In this document: one piece after another, positions 8,163 through 15,537 of the stretch
How positions within the stretch are numbered: position 1 is the first letter of the stretch
How the letters are laid out: each line of letters starts with the position of its first letter
Assembly (NCBI GenBank): GCA_002682945.1
Contig: NYSL01000015.1
Coordinates: 38,654 to 71,272 of the forward strand
Reading direction: 5' to 3'
Length of the DNA: 32,619 nt
DNA from: Cryomorphaceae bacterium
GTDB taxonomy: Bacteria; Bacteroidota; Bacteroidia; Flavobacteriales; Schleiferiaceae
The notes under the pieces: model-generated
Database searches by the model: none
Told to the model about the DNA's origin: nothing
Seen by the model: the letters and a program-made list of their open reading frames with translations, nothing else
Program-made: the position numbers and the translations under genes

Positions 8163-9062
8163 TTAAAATTTAGTACAATAATCGATTGCTAACTTTTTAA
8201 ATGAAGCAGATAAAGTTGAAGTAATATTATTTTTTCTCCGATCAATTATCTTGCGCCCATCTACTTCAAAAATAGGTGTCAGTTCTCCCATTGAGCCTGT
8301 TCCAAAAGCTTCATCAGATGAATACAGCTCTGTCAAGCTAATATTTCTCTCTTGAACAACAATACCTAGATCTTTTGCAATTTCAATAATTAATGCCCTA
8401 GTTATACCGTGAAGGCAGGCGTCAGGTAATGGTGTGACAAGAATATTATCCTTTACCAAAAAAATATTGGTTCCATTCATCTCCGCTAAGAATCCATAAT
8501 TATCCAACATTAAAGCATCATCAGCATTTGCATGATTTGCCTGAATCTTAGCAAGAATATTGTTTATCAAATTATTATGATGAATTTTTGAATCTAAATT
8601 CATGGGGCTATTCCTTCGAATAGTAGAAGTGATAATTTTTATACCCTTATCGTTATCATAAACCGGAGGCTTCCATTCTGCTAAAACAATTAATGTGCAT
8701 CCTAAAGTGTTTAGTCTTGGATCCATTCCTGATGTTATTTTTTCACCTCTAGTGATAGTTAACCTGATATGAACCTGGTCTATCATTTCATTTGCTCGTA
8801 AAGTCGCAAAAATTGCATTTTTTATAAAATCCCTTGTCGGCACATCTGAAAAAGCCATTGCCCTAGCTGAATCCTCTAATCTATCAAGGTGGCGATCTAA
8901 GCAAAAGACTCCTTGGGAATAAACTCGAATTCCTTCCCAAACCGCATCTCCCCCTTGAACTGATGAGTCAAATACTGAGATCATCGCATTTTTCCGATCC
9001 ACCAATTTATCTTTTACCCATACCTTAATTGAAGCATTTCGGTCATCATATTTTTGTAGCAT
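8163..9062 (-). CDS. Class IV PLP-dependent aminotransferase (IlvE/D-amino-acid transaminase-like)
   Basis: 299 residues of the fold-type IV family. The N-terminal SVFDSSVQGGDAVWEGIRVY, the phosphate-contact RHLDRL at 57-62, lysine 159 (SKIHHNNLINN) as the Schiff-base lysine, AEMNGTNIF (193-201) and LHGITR (217-222) with GTGSMGELTP are all in the expected order. General reaction: amino-group transfer between an amino acid and 2-oxoglutarate or another keto acid. The HHNNLINN replaces the NYL-type segment usual in branched-chain enzymes, so substrate choice between branched-chain and D-amino acids stays open. A near-consensus -7 box (TACTTTTA, 9087-9080) could give its own start, though the sulfotransferase-like gene lies only 99 bases upstream. 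Confidence 0.85.
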   Translation of the reverse strand: MLQKYDDRNASIKVWVKDKLVDRKNAMISVFDSSVQGGDAVWEGIRVYSQGVFCLDRHLDRLEDSARAMAFSDVPTRDFIKNAIFATLRANEMIDQVHIRLTITRGEKITSGMDPRLNTLGCTLIVLAEWKPPVYDNDKGIKIITSTIRRNSPMNLDSKIHHNNLINNILAKIQANHANADDALMLDNYGFLAEMNGTNIFLVKDNILVTPLPDACLHGITRALIIEIAKDLGIVVQERNISLTELYSSDEAFGTGSMGELTPIFEVDGRKIIDRRKNNITSTLSASFKKLAIDYCTKF

Positions 9063-9161
9063 AAAATATATTTAATTCATAAAAGTACTAGATACGGAGT
9101 TCAACATAACCCCGATATTTTTTGTGAAATCAAAATTATATATAATTAGTTTTCTTTCAGT

Positions 9162-9893
9162 TTAAAAAACAAGTCGCTGATGATACAATTCAGTATAGTA
9201 TTCAAGGGCTTCTGTCTCAATTTTGGAATATTTTTTTTCCAAGGGATCTCCCAGTATTGAACCTTTCTCGAAATAAGAACTTTTGTGAACATTAGAATAC
9301 CAATATGGCCACCAAGCTCCATCATATTCTTTTCTACCTTGAGGCCAACGAAGCATTTCCTTAAAAAAAGGAATCCCAATAGCATCACAAATAATGGGAA
9401 AAGTTTTTTCAGGTTCATTTAACATCTCATCGCTATTAACAATAATTTTAGGACCAGAAAATTTTTGAATATCCTTCCATTGATTTACTTGCTCTTCAAT
9501 TCCAATATCTGAAAGACTTACCTCTGGAAGAACTTTTAAAAAGGAACGAATCACTTTCCGGGGATGCCTGATCCAAAAAACATGAATAGCTTCTTGAGCC
9601 CAATCCCAATTAGCATCCACCATGTGCTGAGCCATATTTTTTATATATACCTCCTTTGCCTCTGAGGATGAAATAAACTGCTGAACCCTCTGAATAGCTC
9701 CCCCAAAAGAATTTGGGTACAATTTTAAGGTTTTCGTCTTTCCCGGATGATTTAGGTCTTTTTTTTTGAGGTAAGCCGCATAAAAGGGCTCATCAATCAC
9801 TTCGCAATTGGGACGCTGAGCAAATGAGTACATCAGAGCAGTACTTATATTTCTAGGGCCAGATATTGCATGGATAACTTTATTCTTGTTCAT
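9162..9893 (-). CDS. Sulfotransferase-like P-loop protein
   Basis: 243 residues, no signal peptide. SGPRNISTALM (11-21) occupies the 5'-phosphosulfate loop position, and VFWIRHPRKVIRSF (105-118) matches the 3'-phosphate site with arginine and serine seen in PAPS-dependent sulfotransferases. Acidic EVIDEPFYAAYL follows the first loop, and a conserved-looking WPQGRKEYDGAWWPYWY stretch lies near 184-200. The first loop is unlike the classic GTT loop, so real sulfotransferase activity is not certain. It is the first gene of an operon with a class IV aminotransferase and DoxX. As I recall, plant branched-chain-aminotransferase-like proteins carry the same two domains fused in this order; that is memory and needs checking. 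Confidence 0.75.
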   Translation of the reverse strand: MNKNKVIHAISGPRNISTALMYSFAQRPNCEVIDEPFYAAYLKKKDLNHPGKTKTLKLYPNSFGGAIQRVQQFISSSEAKEVYIKNMAQHMVDANWDWAQEAIHVFWIRHPRKVIRSFLKVLPEVSLSDIGIEEQVNQWKDIQKFSGPKIIVNSDEMLNEPEKTFPIICDAIGIPFFKEMLRWPQGRKEYDGAWWPYWYSNVHKSSYFEKGSILGDPLEKKYSKIETEALEYYTELYHQRLVF

Positions 9894-10037
9894 CGAGTAA
9901 TGATATATTAATTAACCATCTAAACAGAATAAGGCAAGAAAAAAATTAAAATCGAATAAACTCTTAACCACAATGAAACCATAGAATCTTGAAATTAAGA
10001 GAATAAAAATAATTGAACAAATCAGATGAGTCAACCA

Positions 10038-10757
10038 TCAAACTGACATGGGCACTTCCATTAGAAGAATTTTAGTGCCTTTTAAAGCTGATATATTTAT
10101 GTTTTCTGTATTCCAAATGCCAAATCCATCGCGTTTTTCTAATGATTCTTTTCCAACTGAGATTTGACCTTCAATGACAAAAATATAAATACCATTTGAG
10201 GTTAAATTCAACCTATAATTCACTTCTTTATGAGTATCAAATTCAGCCATGCTAAACCACGAATTTTGATGAATCCACACACCCTGATCATTTTGATTGG
10301 GAGATAAAATCTGATAAAATTCATTTTTAACCTTAATATTCTGAAGCGAAAGTTGATCATAACGAGGAGTCACATTCTTCTTATTTGGGAAGAGCCATAT
10401 TTGCAATACTTTCACCGCATGATCCTCATTTGAATTGAATTCACTATGAGTTATTCCTGTACCTGCGCTCATCACTTGGATGTCTCCTTTTCTAATAATT
10501 GTTCCATTTCCCATATTGTCTTTATGAGCTAATGCGCCCTCTAGTGGTATGGTAATAATCTCCATATTGTCATGAGGATGAGTTCCAAAACCCTTGCCCC
10601 CAGCTATAGAATCATCATTTAATACTCTTAAAACTCCAAAATGCATTCTATTTGGATTATAGTAGTTAGCAAAACTAAATGTATGATTCACTTTTAGCCA
10701 TCCATGGTCCTGGCTCCCACGGGTATTTGCTCTATGTAAAACTGAATATTCACTCAT
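10038..10757 (-). CDS. Pirin-family bicupin protein
   Basis: 239 residues, two cupin domains. The N-terminal cupin shows the pirin metal site: H60 and H62 (GTHPHDN) and H104 and E106 (GITHSEF). The motifs MHFGVLRVLNDD and MSAGTGITHSEFN are typical. Pirins are cytoplasmic Fe-binding proteins; YhhW-like members can act as quercetinases, others as redox sensors or regulators. The C-terminal cupin lacks a metal site, as is usual. It begins 29 bases after the photolyase stop on the same strand, so they are probably co-transcribed, which hints at a role in oxidative or light stress. Confidence 0.9.
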   Translation of the reverse strand: MSEYSVLHRANTRGSQDHGWLKVNHTFSFANYYNPNRMHFGVLRVLNDDSIAGGKGFGTHPHDNMEIITIPLEGALAHKDNMGNGTIIRKGDIQVMSAGTGITHSEFNSNEDHAVKVLQIWLFPNKKNVTPRYDQLSLQNIKVKNEFYQILSPNQNDQGVWIHQNSWFSMAEFDTHKEVNYRLNLTSNGIYIFVIEGQISVGKESLEKRDGFGIWNTENINISALKGTKILLMEVPMSV

Positions 10758-10786
10758 GTTTTTAATATATAGAATATGATTAAATC

Positions 10787-12259
10787 TTAAACAATTTTAT
10801 CTTTTTTTTGCCTAACATGTATTTGTAAAAGCCTTTTAGATTCATTTTTTACCAAATCATTTTTTCTCAAACTCCAAAGTTGTTTTTTAACTCTTGAAGA
10901 ACCTAACTCAGGAGAAATTATTGGAGTCCTGTAGACTTGTGGGATACTATTATCGATCAAATCAATATCTGTAAGTTTCCATGGCTCATGAATATAGGCA
11001 TTATTAATATTCGATAATTCAGGAACCCATTTCTTTATAAAAATTCCTTCTGGATCCTTCTCTATCGATTGCTTTATCGGATTATAAACTCTAATTGCAT
11101 TTATCCCTGTAACTCCTGCTTGCATTTGAAACTGAGGATAATGAATACCAGGCTCATAATCTAAAAATAATTTCGCCATATGATAAACTCCTCTGCGCCA
11201 ATTTTGCTCTAAATAATGACATAAAAAAGAAACTAACATTGCACGCATTCTAAAATTCAGCCATCCATTATTAATCAAACAACGCATACATGCGTCTACG
11301 AGTGGAAATCCCGTTTCTCCTTTCTTCCATTGATTAAGTAAAAAATCATCATTAGGATATATCATTTGCTCATATCCATTATTGATACAAACCTTCTCAT
11401 AGGAACAATCCACTTCAAATTTTTGAATAAAATGTGAACGCCATTTTAACCTCGTAAGAAAAGAGCCGAAATTTCTCTTATTCGTCTGATATTCTTGAGC
11501 ATTTTTAACATGCTGAAAAATCTGTTTTGAGGTGATATTGCCCCATGAGAGATATGTAGAAATTCTACCACAAGAATGTCTGCTAGACTCCGGTTTTGAT
11601 ATATTCTTATTGTATTCAATGGATCGACTTTGGATAAACGAGTCCAAATATCTCCATGCATATCGTTCACCTGCTGGCTGAAATTGGCTAGGATAAGATT
11701 TCAAAAATGGAAACTCCTCAATATTAAAATCAAATGGAGTAATATCTAGATCAAATATATTTTTAGAGAACTCATTAGAAATTATTTCCGAATTGGCGTA
11801 TTCAAACCACAGCTTATCCCAACCTCGTCTATTTTTGATTCCCCTTTTAACTGATTGGTTTTCGAATTCTTTCCACTCGATGGATTTATTTCGAAATAAT
11901 TTTGAAATTTTTTGATCCCTGTCCCAACTATTCTTTATCCCACTTTCCTGATAAGAGAAAACTTTATTTACATTATATTTTTCTGTTAAGAACTCAAAAA
12001 AATCATAGCTGTCAGCATGAAAAATATTAACTTTTCTATTTAATGATTCAAGACATTTATTCATTTCAATTATCGAATTATATATGAAATGCTGATGCCT
12101 GGAACTATAATCGGGATAATTAATCTGTTCTGGCTCAAATAAATAAACTATTATGTAATCAATACCTGATTTTTCCGCATGATAAAAACTCGCATGATCA
12201 CGAGTTCGGAGATCTCTTTTTAACCAAACAACATTTAGATTTTTTTTCTTGACAGGCAT
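10787..12259 (-). CDS. Photolyase/cryptochrome-family flavoprotein
   Basis: 490 residues from the ATG at 12259 (an in-frame GTG two codons upstream at 12265 is less likely; residue numbers here count from that GTG). The N-terminal alpha/beta domain opens with [13 protein letters not shown], and the C-terminal FAD domain shows [14 protein letters not shown] (231-244), [12 protein letters not shown] (270-281), [16 protein letters not shown] (313-328), NWRRG (355-359) and the IKKWVPEL end of the core. The overall fold is a blue-light DNA repair enzyme or photoreceptor. By my manual alignment with E. coli photolyase, the flavin-facing Asn378 is His375, and the tryptophan chain W382/W359/W306 is F379/W356/Y303. 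It could be a photolyase working by another route or a cryptochrome-like receptor. Probably co-transcribed with the pirin gene. A short dyad (CACTTA/TAAGTG, 12264-12279) overlaps the start region. Confidence 0.88.
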   Translation of the reverse strand: MPVKKKNLNVVWLKRDLRTRDHASFYHAEKSGIDYIIVYLFEPEQINYPDYSSRHQHFIYNSIIEMNKCLESLNRKVNIFHADSYDFFEFLTEKYNVNKVFSYQESGIKNSWDRDQKISKLFRNKSIEWKEFENQSVKRGIKNRRGWDKLWFEYANSEIISNEFSKNIFDLDITPFDFNIEEFPFLKSYPSQFQPAGERYAWRYLDSFIQSRSIEYNKNISKPESSRHSCGRISTYLSWGNITSKQIFQHVKNAQEYQTNKRNFGSFLTRLKWRSHFIQKFEVDCSYEKVCINNGYEQMIYPNDDFLLNQWKKGETGFPLVDACMRCLINNGWLNFRMRAMLVSFLCHYLEQNWRRGVYHMAKLFLDYEPGIHYPQFQMQAGVTGINAIRVYNPIKQSIEKDPEGIFIKKWVPELSNINNAYIHEPWKLTDIDLIDNSIPQVYRTPIISPELGSSRVKKQLWSLRKNDLVKNESKRLLQIHVRQKKDKIV

Positions 12260-12310
12260 TTTCACTTAATAATAAGTGGAAAAATCAATAAAAGTTTAAT
12301 CTTATTTGTA

Positions 12311-12341
12311 TAAAAACCCACTCACCTGAGTGGGTTTCTTT
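12311..12341 (-). terminator. Rho-independent terminator of tRNA-Val
   Basis: AAACCCACTCA (12314-12324) pairs perfectly with TGAGTGGGTTT (12327-12337). On the minus strand the stem is followed by a run of five T, directly after the tRNA gene. It also separates the tRNA from the downstream photolyase operon. Confidence 0.85.
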
Positions 12342-12342
12342 T

Positions 12343-12420
12343 TGGTGGGCAATACAGGATTCGAACCTGTGACCCCCGCCCTGTCAAGGCGATGCTCTAA
12401 ACCAACTGAGCTAATTGCCC
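12343..12420 (-). tRNA. tRNA-Val (anticodon GAC)
   Basis: A complete cloverleaf on the minus strand: acceptor GGGCAAT/ATTGCCC, D-stem GCTC/GAGC, anticodon stem CGCC/GGCG with a T:G outer pair and loop TTGACAG, giving anticodon GAC, then T-arm ACAGG/CCTGT with TTCGAAT. The body is 75 nt with discriminator A, and CCA is encoded (12345-12343). Confidence 0.95.
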
Positions 12421-12431
12421 TTTATGGGTTG

Positions 12432-12439
12432 CAAATGTA
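12432..12439 (-). promoter_or_regulatory. -7 promoter element of tRNA-Val
   Basis: TACATTTG on the minus strand matches TAnnTTTG exactly and ends 11 bases before the tRNA 5' end. No convincing -33 TTG is seen at the usual distance. Confidence 0.6.
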
Positions 12440-12506
12440 CATTCAATAACGGAAATGGTATTAAAGATTTTATTTGATCGTTTCATAAATAAAAAGAAAC
12501 ATCTAC

Positions 12507-13532
12507 CTAATCATTAATTTGACTTTTCCACGCTCTTCTATAAATATTTTCTCTAATATTAAACCAAAAGAGATTATAGTCTGCTCGATGGTAATCATCC
12601 CATATCAGGAACCACCCTAGAGGACCTTTAAGATTTTGAATTCTTAATAAACCATCATCAATTTTAGTACTTAGTCCTCTATTTAAAATTCTCTTTCCGT
12701 TTAAATACATAGACCCTTTATGAAGATTTCTCTTTACACTCTCATTGTCTGAATTCCAAGATAAAGGATTAATAACTCTGATGTGATCTCCAAATGGTTT
12801 TCGTTTAAAATTTCGACCGCAACTTCTCCAAGAAACCCAACAATTTATATCTTCAGGGGCTTCGCAAATAGGCAAATCTCCCATTTCGTCAGCACCAACC
12901 CATCCCCCAACTAAAAAAGCAACTAACAGTCTATCTGTCAATTCTCGATCCGACATTAAATAATCTTTAATCAAACGCTTTAAGTGTTGGGTCCCTTGAC
13001 TGTGGCCCGCTAAAATGAACTTTCCCTCTGGATTTTCTTTTAAGAAAAACTTAAAAGCACGTAAGACATCGGAATAGGCCGTGTCAAATGCAATTTTGGC
13101 CTTTTCTTGCTCAGAGATTGATTTTACGAGATAACCTTCATACATCATCTGACGGTAATGAGGTGCCCAAATTGGTCCAAGGTCATTAAACAAAGAAGCC
13201 TGAAAAGCTAGCGCAAGCCTAGTATCATTCCTGTATTTCGCATTAAATATGTTCGCATTCCAAATTTTTCCTTCAAAATAAATAGTTGGATAAACAAAGA
13301 ATGTTGGTATCAACCCCTTCAAATCACCATAGGACTCTCGATTATCTCTATCAATTCGCTTACTGCTTTTATATATATTATCCGTGGGGTCATCTATTTC
13401 TGGATGACCAGCCCAAGAGGAAATTTCTCCATAATTAGGAGAAGCGGGAATAGGCTTCAGACTTATTTCACTTTGCCCAAAAAGAGCATATTGAAAAATA
13501 AAAATCAGACAAAAGAGAGTATTCTTAATCAT
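12507..13532 (-). CDS. Secreted DUF3089-type alpha/beta hydrolase
   Basis: 341 residues with a signal peptide (MIKNTLFCLIFIFQYALFGQ). FFVYPTIYFEGKIWNAN (78-93), QASLFN and APHYRQM (123-129) followed by LAGHSQGTQHL (174-184) fit DUF3089; Ser178 in GHSQG is the expected nucleophile. The natural substrate is unknown, but an ester or lipid is likely. It is probably periplasmic or surface-located, as the signal peptide lacks a lipobox cysteine. It begins 27 bases after the YfiT-like gene on the same strand, and the two may form an operon. Confidence 0.8.
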   Translation of the reverse strand: MIKNTLFCLIFIFQYALFGQSEISLKPIPASPNYGEISSWAGHPEIDDPTDNIYKSSKRIDRDNRESYGDLKGLIPTFFVYPTIYFEGKIWNANIFNAKYRNDTRLALAFQASLFNDLGPIWAPHYRQMMYEGYLVKSISEQEKAKIAFDTAYSDVLRAFKFFLKENPEGKFILAGHSQGTQHLKRLIKDYLMSDRELTDRLLVAFLVGGWVGADEMGDLPICEAPEDINCWVSWRSCGRNFKRKPFGDHIRVINPLSWNSDNESVKRNLHKGSMYLNGKRILNRGLSTKIDDGLLRIQNLKGPLGWFLIWDDYHRADYNLFWFNIRENIYRRAWKSQIND

Positions 13533-13559
13533 AGCTATGAGATAAATATATTAAGCTAT

Positions 13560-14084
13560 TCAACTTTTCCAAGTAGATCGGACATGACCAATATGATGAT
13601 CTCCATGCCAGGCAAAATATTGTAGGACTTCCGATAGCGGTACTCCCCTATTAAGCTCTGGATGAAAATACATTTTTTCAAAATCCTTTTTATTCAAAGA
13701 TTCCCAAAATCGGTTCCAACGATAATGAACTCCATGCAAAATATCCATAGATGCACCGATATTAATATCTCCAGCATCCTCTAATGAAGCCCATGCATTT
13801 TGACTGTAAGGTTTTACCTGGGGCAGGCTTTCAGTAAAGGCCATTTTACATCTTGAATATGAATTTAGGTGACTATCAGCTAAATGATGAATCACTTGAT
13901 TACGGGTCCATCCTTCTGGTCTATATGGTGATTGAAGACATTCATCCTGAGTATTATCAATTACTGCCTGGAGTTTATTTGGCATATCGGATAATGATAT
14001 CAGACATGAATCAATATCATCATCCGAGACTTCGGATTTTAATGAAAATCTTCCAACAGGAAATCGTAAAGTTTCAATATTCAT
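13560..14084 (-). CDS. YfiT/DinB-superfamily metal-dependent protein
   Basis: 174 residues, a four-helix-bundle protein of the YfiT (putative bacillithiol transferase) group. Conserved histidines stand at H67 (NQVIHHLADSH), H160 and H164 (AWHGDHHIGH), the usual metal triad of this family. RFPVGRF near the N-terminus is also typical. Reaction: transfer of a thiol cofactor to an electrophile is the proposed role for the family; I see no bacillithiol synthesis genes here. It lies upstream of the DUF3089 gene and downstream of tRNA-Ile2, with a terminator between. Confidence 0.85.
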   Translation of the reverse strand: MNIETLRFPVGRFSLKSEVSDDDIDSCLISLSDMPNKLQAVIDNTQDECLQSPYRPEGWTRNQVIHHLADSHLNSYSRCKMAFTESLPQVKPYSQNAWASLEDAGDINIGASMDILHGVHYRWNRFWESLNKKDFEKMYFHPELNRGVPLSEVLQYFAWHGDHHIGHVRSTWKS

Positions 14085-14141
14085 AATCTAAATCAAAAAC
14101 AAAAATCAAATATCAGAATTATAAAGTAGCTTCCAAAACTT

Positions 14142-14170
14142 AAAAAGCTCCTCTATTTAGAGGAGCTTTT
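14142..14170 (-). terminator. Rho-independent terminator of tRNA-Ile2
   Basis: AAAAGCTCCTCTA (14143-14155) and TAGAGGAGCTTTT (14158-14170) pair perfectly with a two-base gap. On the minus strand the stem ends in a run of T, two bases after the tRNA end. Confidence 0.85.
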
Positions 14171-14171
14171 G

Positions 14172-14244
<73 letters not shown>

Positions 14245-14273
14245 AAAAGCAATAGAGCTTTTGATAAGGATTG

Positions 14274-14281
14274 CAAAAGTA
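14274..14281 (-). promoter_or_regulatory. -7 promoter element of tRNA-Ile2
   Basis: TACTTTTG on the minus strand, an exact TAnnTTTG match, ends 29 bases before the tRNA 5' end. No clear -33 element was seen. Confidence 0.55.
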
Positions 14282-14318
14282 AGTACTAAGAAGTTAATAA
14301 GGCGATAAGAAAAAAATA

Positions 14319-14483
14319 TCAGAAGAACAGTTCAAAACCTCCGTAAAGAAGAAATAACCATCCAAGACCTTTTAATAAAAAAAATAAAAATAAACCGATT
14401 GCAACCGGCTTACCTGACTTTTTTACTAAACCAGACCATCCTTCATTCTTTAAAACCTGACGGTAAACTTTTAAACGTTTCAT
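14319..14483 (-). CDS. Small membrane protein, 54 aa
   Basis: From the ATG at 14483 the product is 54 residues: a basic N-terminal half (MKRLKVYRQVLKNEGWSG) and one hydrophobic helix of about 20 residues (GLFLFFLLKGLGWLFLLYGG). I have the impression of similar tiny proteins in other Bacteroidota but cannot name the family. A TTG nine codons upstream (14510) is in frame, but the -7 box at 14498-14491 lies between them, so the ATG is preferred. The predicted transcript start falls within a few bases of the ATG. Confidence 0.6.
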   Translation of the reverse strand: MKRLKVYRQVLKNEGWSGLVKKSGKPVAIGLFLFFLLKGLGWLFLLYGGFELFF

Positions 14484-14490
14484 GCGTTTA

Positions 14491-14498
14491 CAAAAGTA
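14491..14498 (-). promoter_or_regulatory. -7 promoter element of the 54-aa protein gene
   Basis: TACTTTTG on the minus strand, exact match, followed by seven bases and then the ATG. The leader is therefore at most about two bases. Confidence 0.5.
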
Positions 14499-14524
14499 TG
14501 ATTGCCTCAATGCATATTATGCCC

Positions 14525-14540
14525 AAAAAAAAAAAAAAAA
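14525..14540. repeat. A16 homopolymer tract
   Basis: Sixteen consecutive A residues sit about 80 bases upstream of the AraC-type gene. It may bend the DNA, and its length is prone to sequencing error or slippage. Confidence 0.8.
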
Positions 14541-14569
14541 GAAACGATTAAAAATTACCTATACACTAG

Positions 14570-14586
14570 TTATAGCAATTCTATAA
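14570..14586. promoter_or_regulatory. Small inverted repeat next to the AraC gene promoter
   Basis: TTATAG-CAATT-CTATAA, with perfect 6-bp arms, lies two bases upstream of the -7 box, in the promoter spacer. It may be an operator, for example for autoregulation, but 6-bp A/T arms can occur by chance. Confidence 0.35.
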
Positions 14587-14588
14587 GC

Positions 14589-14596
14589 TACATTTG
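14589..14596 (+). promoter_or_regulatory. -7 promoter element of the AraC-type gene
   Basis: TACATTTG matches TAnnTTTG exactly, 21 bases before the ATG. No TTG at -33, so activation may depend on a regulator. Confidence 0.55.
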
Positions 14597-14617
14597 AGAA
14601 CCTAAAGAAAAATAAAA

Positions 14618-15502
14618 ATGCCTCAGTTTGAAGAGAATGTAACAGAATCTTTTATTGAAATTAATGATGGAATAAAACTGCTATTAATCGATAAACGAGA
14701 GTTTGAATCACCCATATCTATCAATTTAAATGTCAATGAAATTTTTCTTTTATTTGGCATGGACGGGGAAGTTTCTTTTCAATTTGGCCCAATGTATATG
14801 AGACCTATGCCAGAAGGACAGAGCTTCTTTATTTATAATCCAGCAAATGAAATTCGTTCTATTGCTAAATTTCCGAAAAATCATCGATTAGTAGGAATCT
14901 CCATTTCTCTGGAACGGATACATTCACTTTTTTTGGACGATGAAGATTTAATTGGATCGAATAACCTTCCATTTTTAAACGGAATTGCCATGAATAAGCC
15001 GATTTACGATCAAAAATCCGTTGACTCAAATATGAGATTTCTTTTGGACAGTCTTTTTCACAAACGCCTAAATCACAATGCTCAAAAAGTAGCAAACTTG
15101 GGACGCGTACTGGAAATTCTGGCTCTTTACTTTAATGTCTCTGAGGTAGATACCGTAGCATGCCCTTTTCTTAAAGATGAGGAAACTGTGCAAAAAATTC
15201 ATCAAGCGAAATCAATTATATCTGATGAATGGAAAAAACCTCCGACTCTAAAAAAACTTTCGGAAAAAACTGGTTTAAACACCTACAGATTGAATGTAGG
15301 ATTTAAACAAGTCTATGGTACCACCGTTCACAACTATGTGATGGATACAAAATTAAATAATGCAAGAAGAATGTTAGAGCATGGCATTGATTCTGTTAAT
15401 GATGTAGCTTTTAAAATTGGTTATACAAATCCAAGTCATTTCATCGCCGCTTTCAAGAAAAGGTTCGGAACCACCCCAAGAAAATATCGTGTTTCACAAT
15501 AG
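14618..15502 (+). CDS. AraC-family transcription regulator
   Basis: 294 residues. The N-terminal part (about 1-160) is an uncharacterised sensor or cupin-like domain with no transmembrane segment. The C-terminal 95 residues hold the double helix-turn-helix: TLKKLSEKTGLNTYRLNVGFKQ, then VNDVAFKIGYTNPSHFIAAFKKRFGTTPRKYR, ending at the standard AraC position. The inducer is unknown. The large Asp-box protein gene starts 35 bases downstream on the same strand without a visible terminator, so it may be a co-transcribed or regulated target. Confidence 0.88.
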   Translation: MPQFEENVTESFIEINDGIKLLLIDKREFESPISINLNVNEIFLLFGMDGEVSFQFGPMYMRPMPEGQSFFIYNPANEIRSIAKFPKNHRLVGISISLERIHSLFLDDEDLIGSNNLPFLNGIAMNKPIYDQKSVDSNMRFLLDSLFHKRLNHNAQKVANLGRVLEILALYFNVSEVDTVACPFLKDEETVQKIHQAKSIISDEWKKPPTLKKLSEKTGLNTYRLNVGFKQVYGTTVHNYVMDTKLNNARRMLEHGIDSVNDVAFKIGYTNPSHFIAAFKKRFGTTPRKYRVSQ

Positions 15503-15537
15503 CTTTACAAATATTATCTGATTAATTATATCTATTT

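Noticed and set aside
9146-9418. 90-codon frame on the same strand as the sulfotransferase-like gene
   Set aside because: It is the alternate frame of a gene with clear motifs; I looked for a frameshift but the main frame runs intact to its end.
9894-10037. Long-range CTCTTAA/TTAAGAG inverted repeat between the sulfotransferase-like and pirin genes
   Set aside because: Arms of seven bases with a loop of about 30 bases in A/T-rich sequence are expected by chance.
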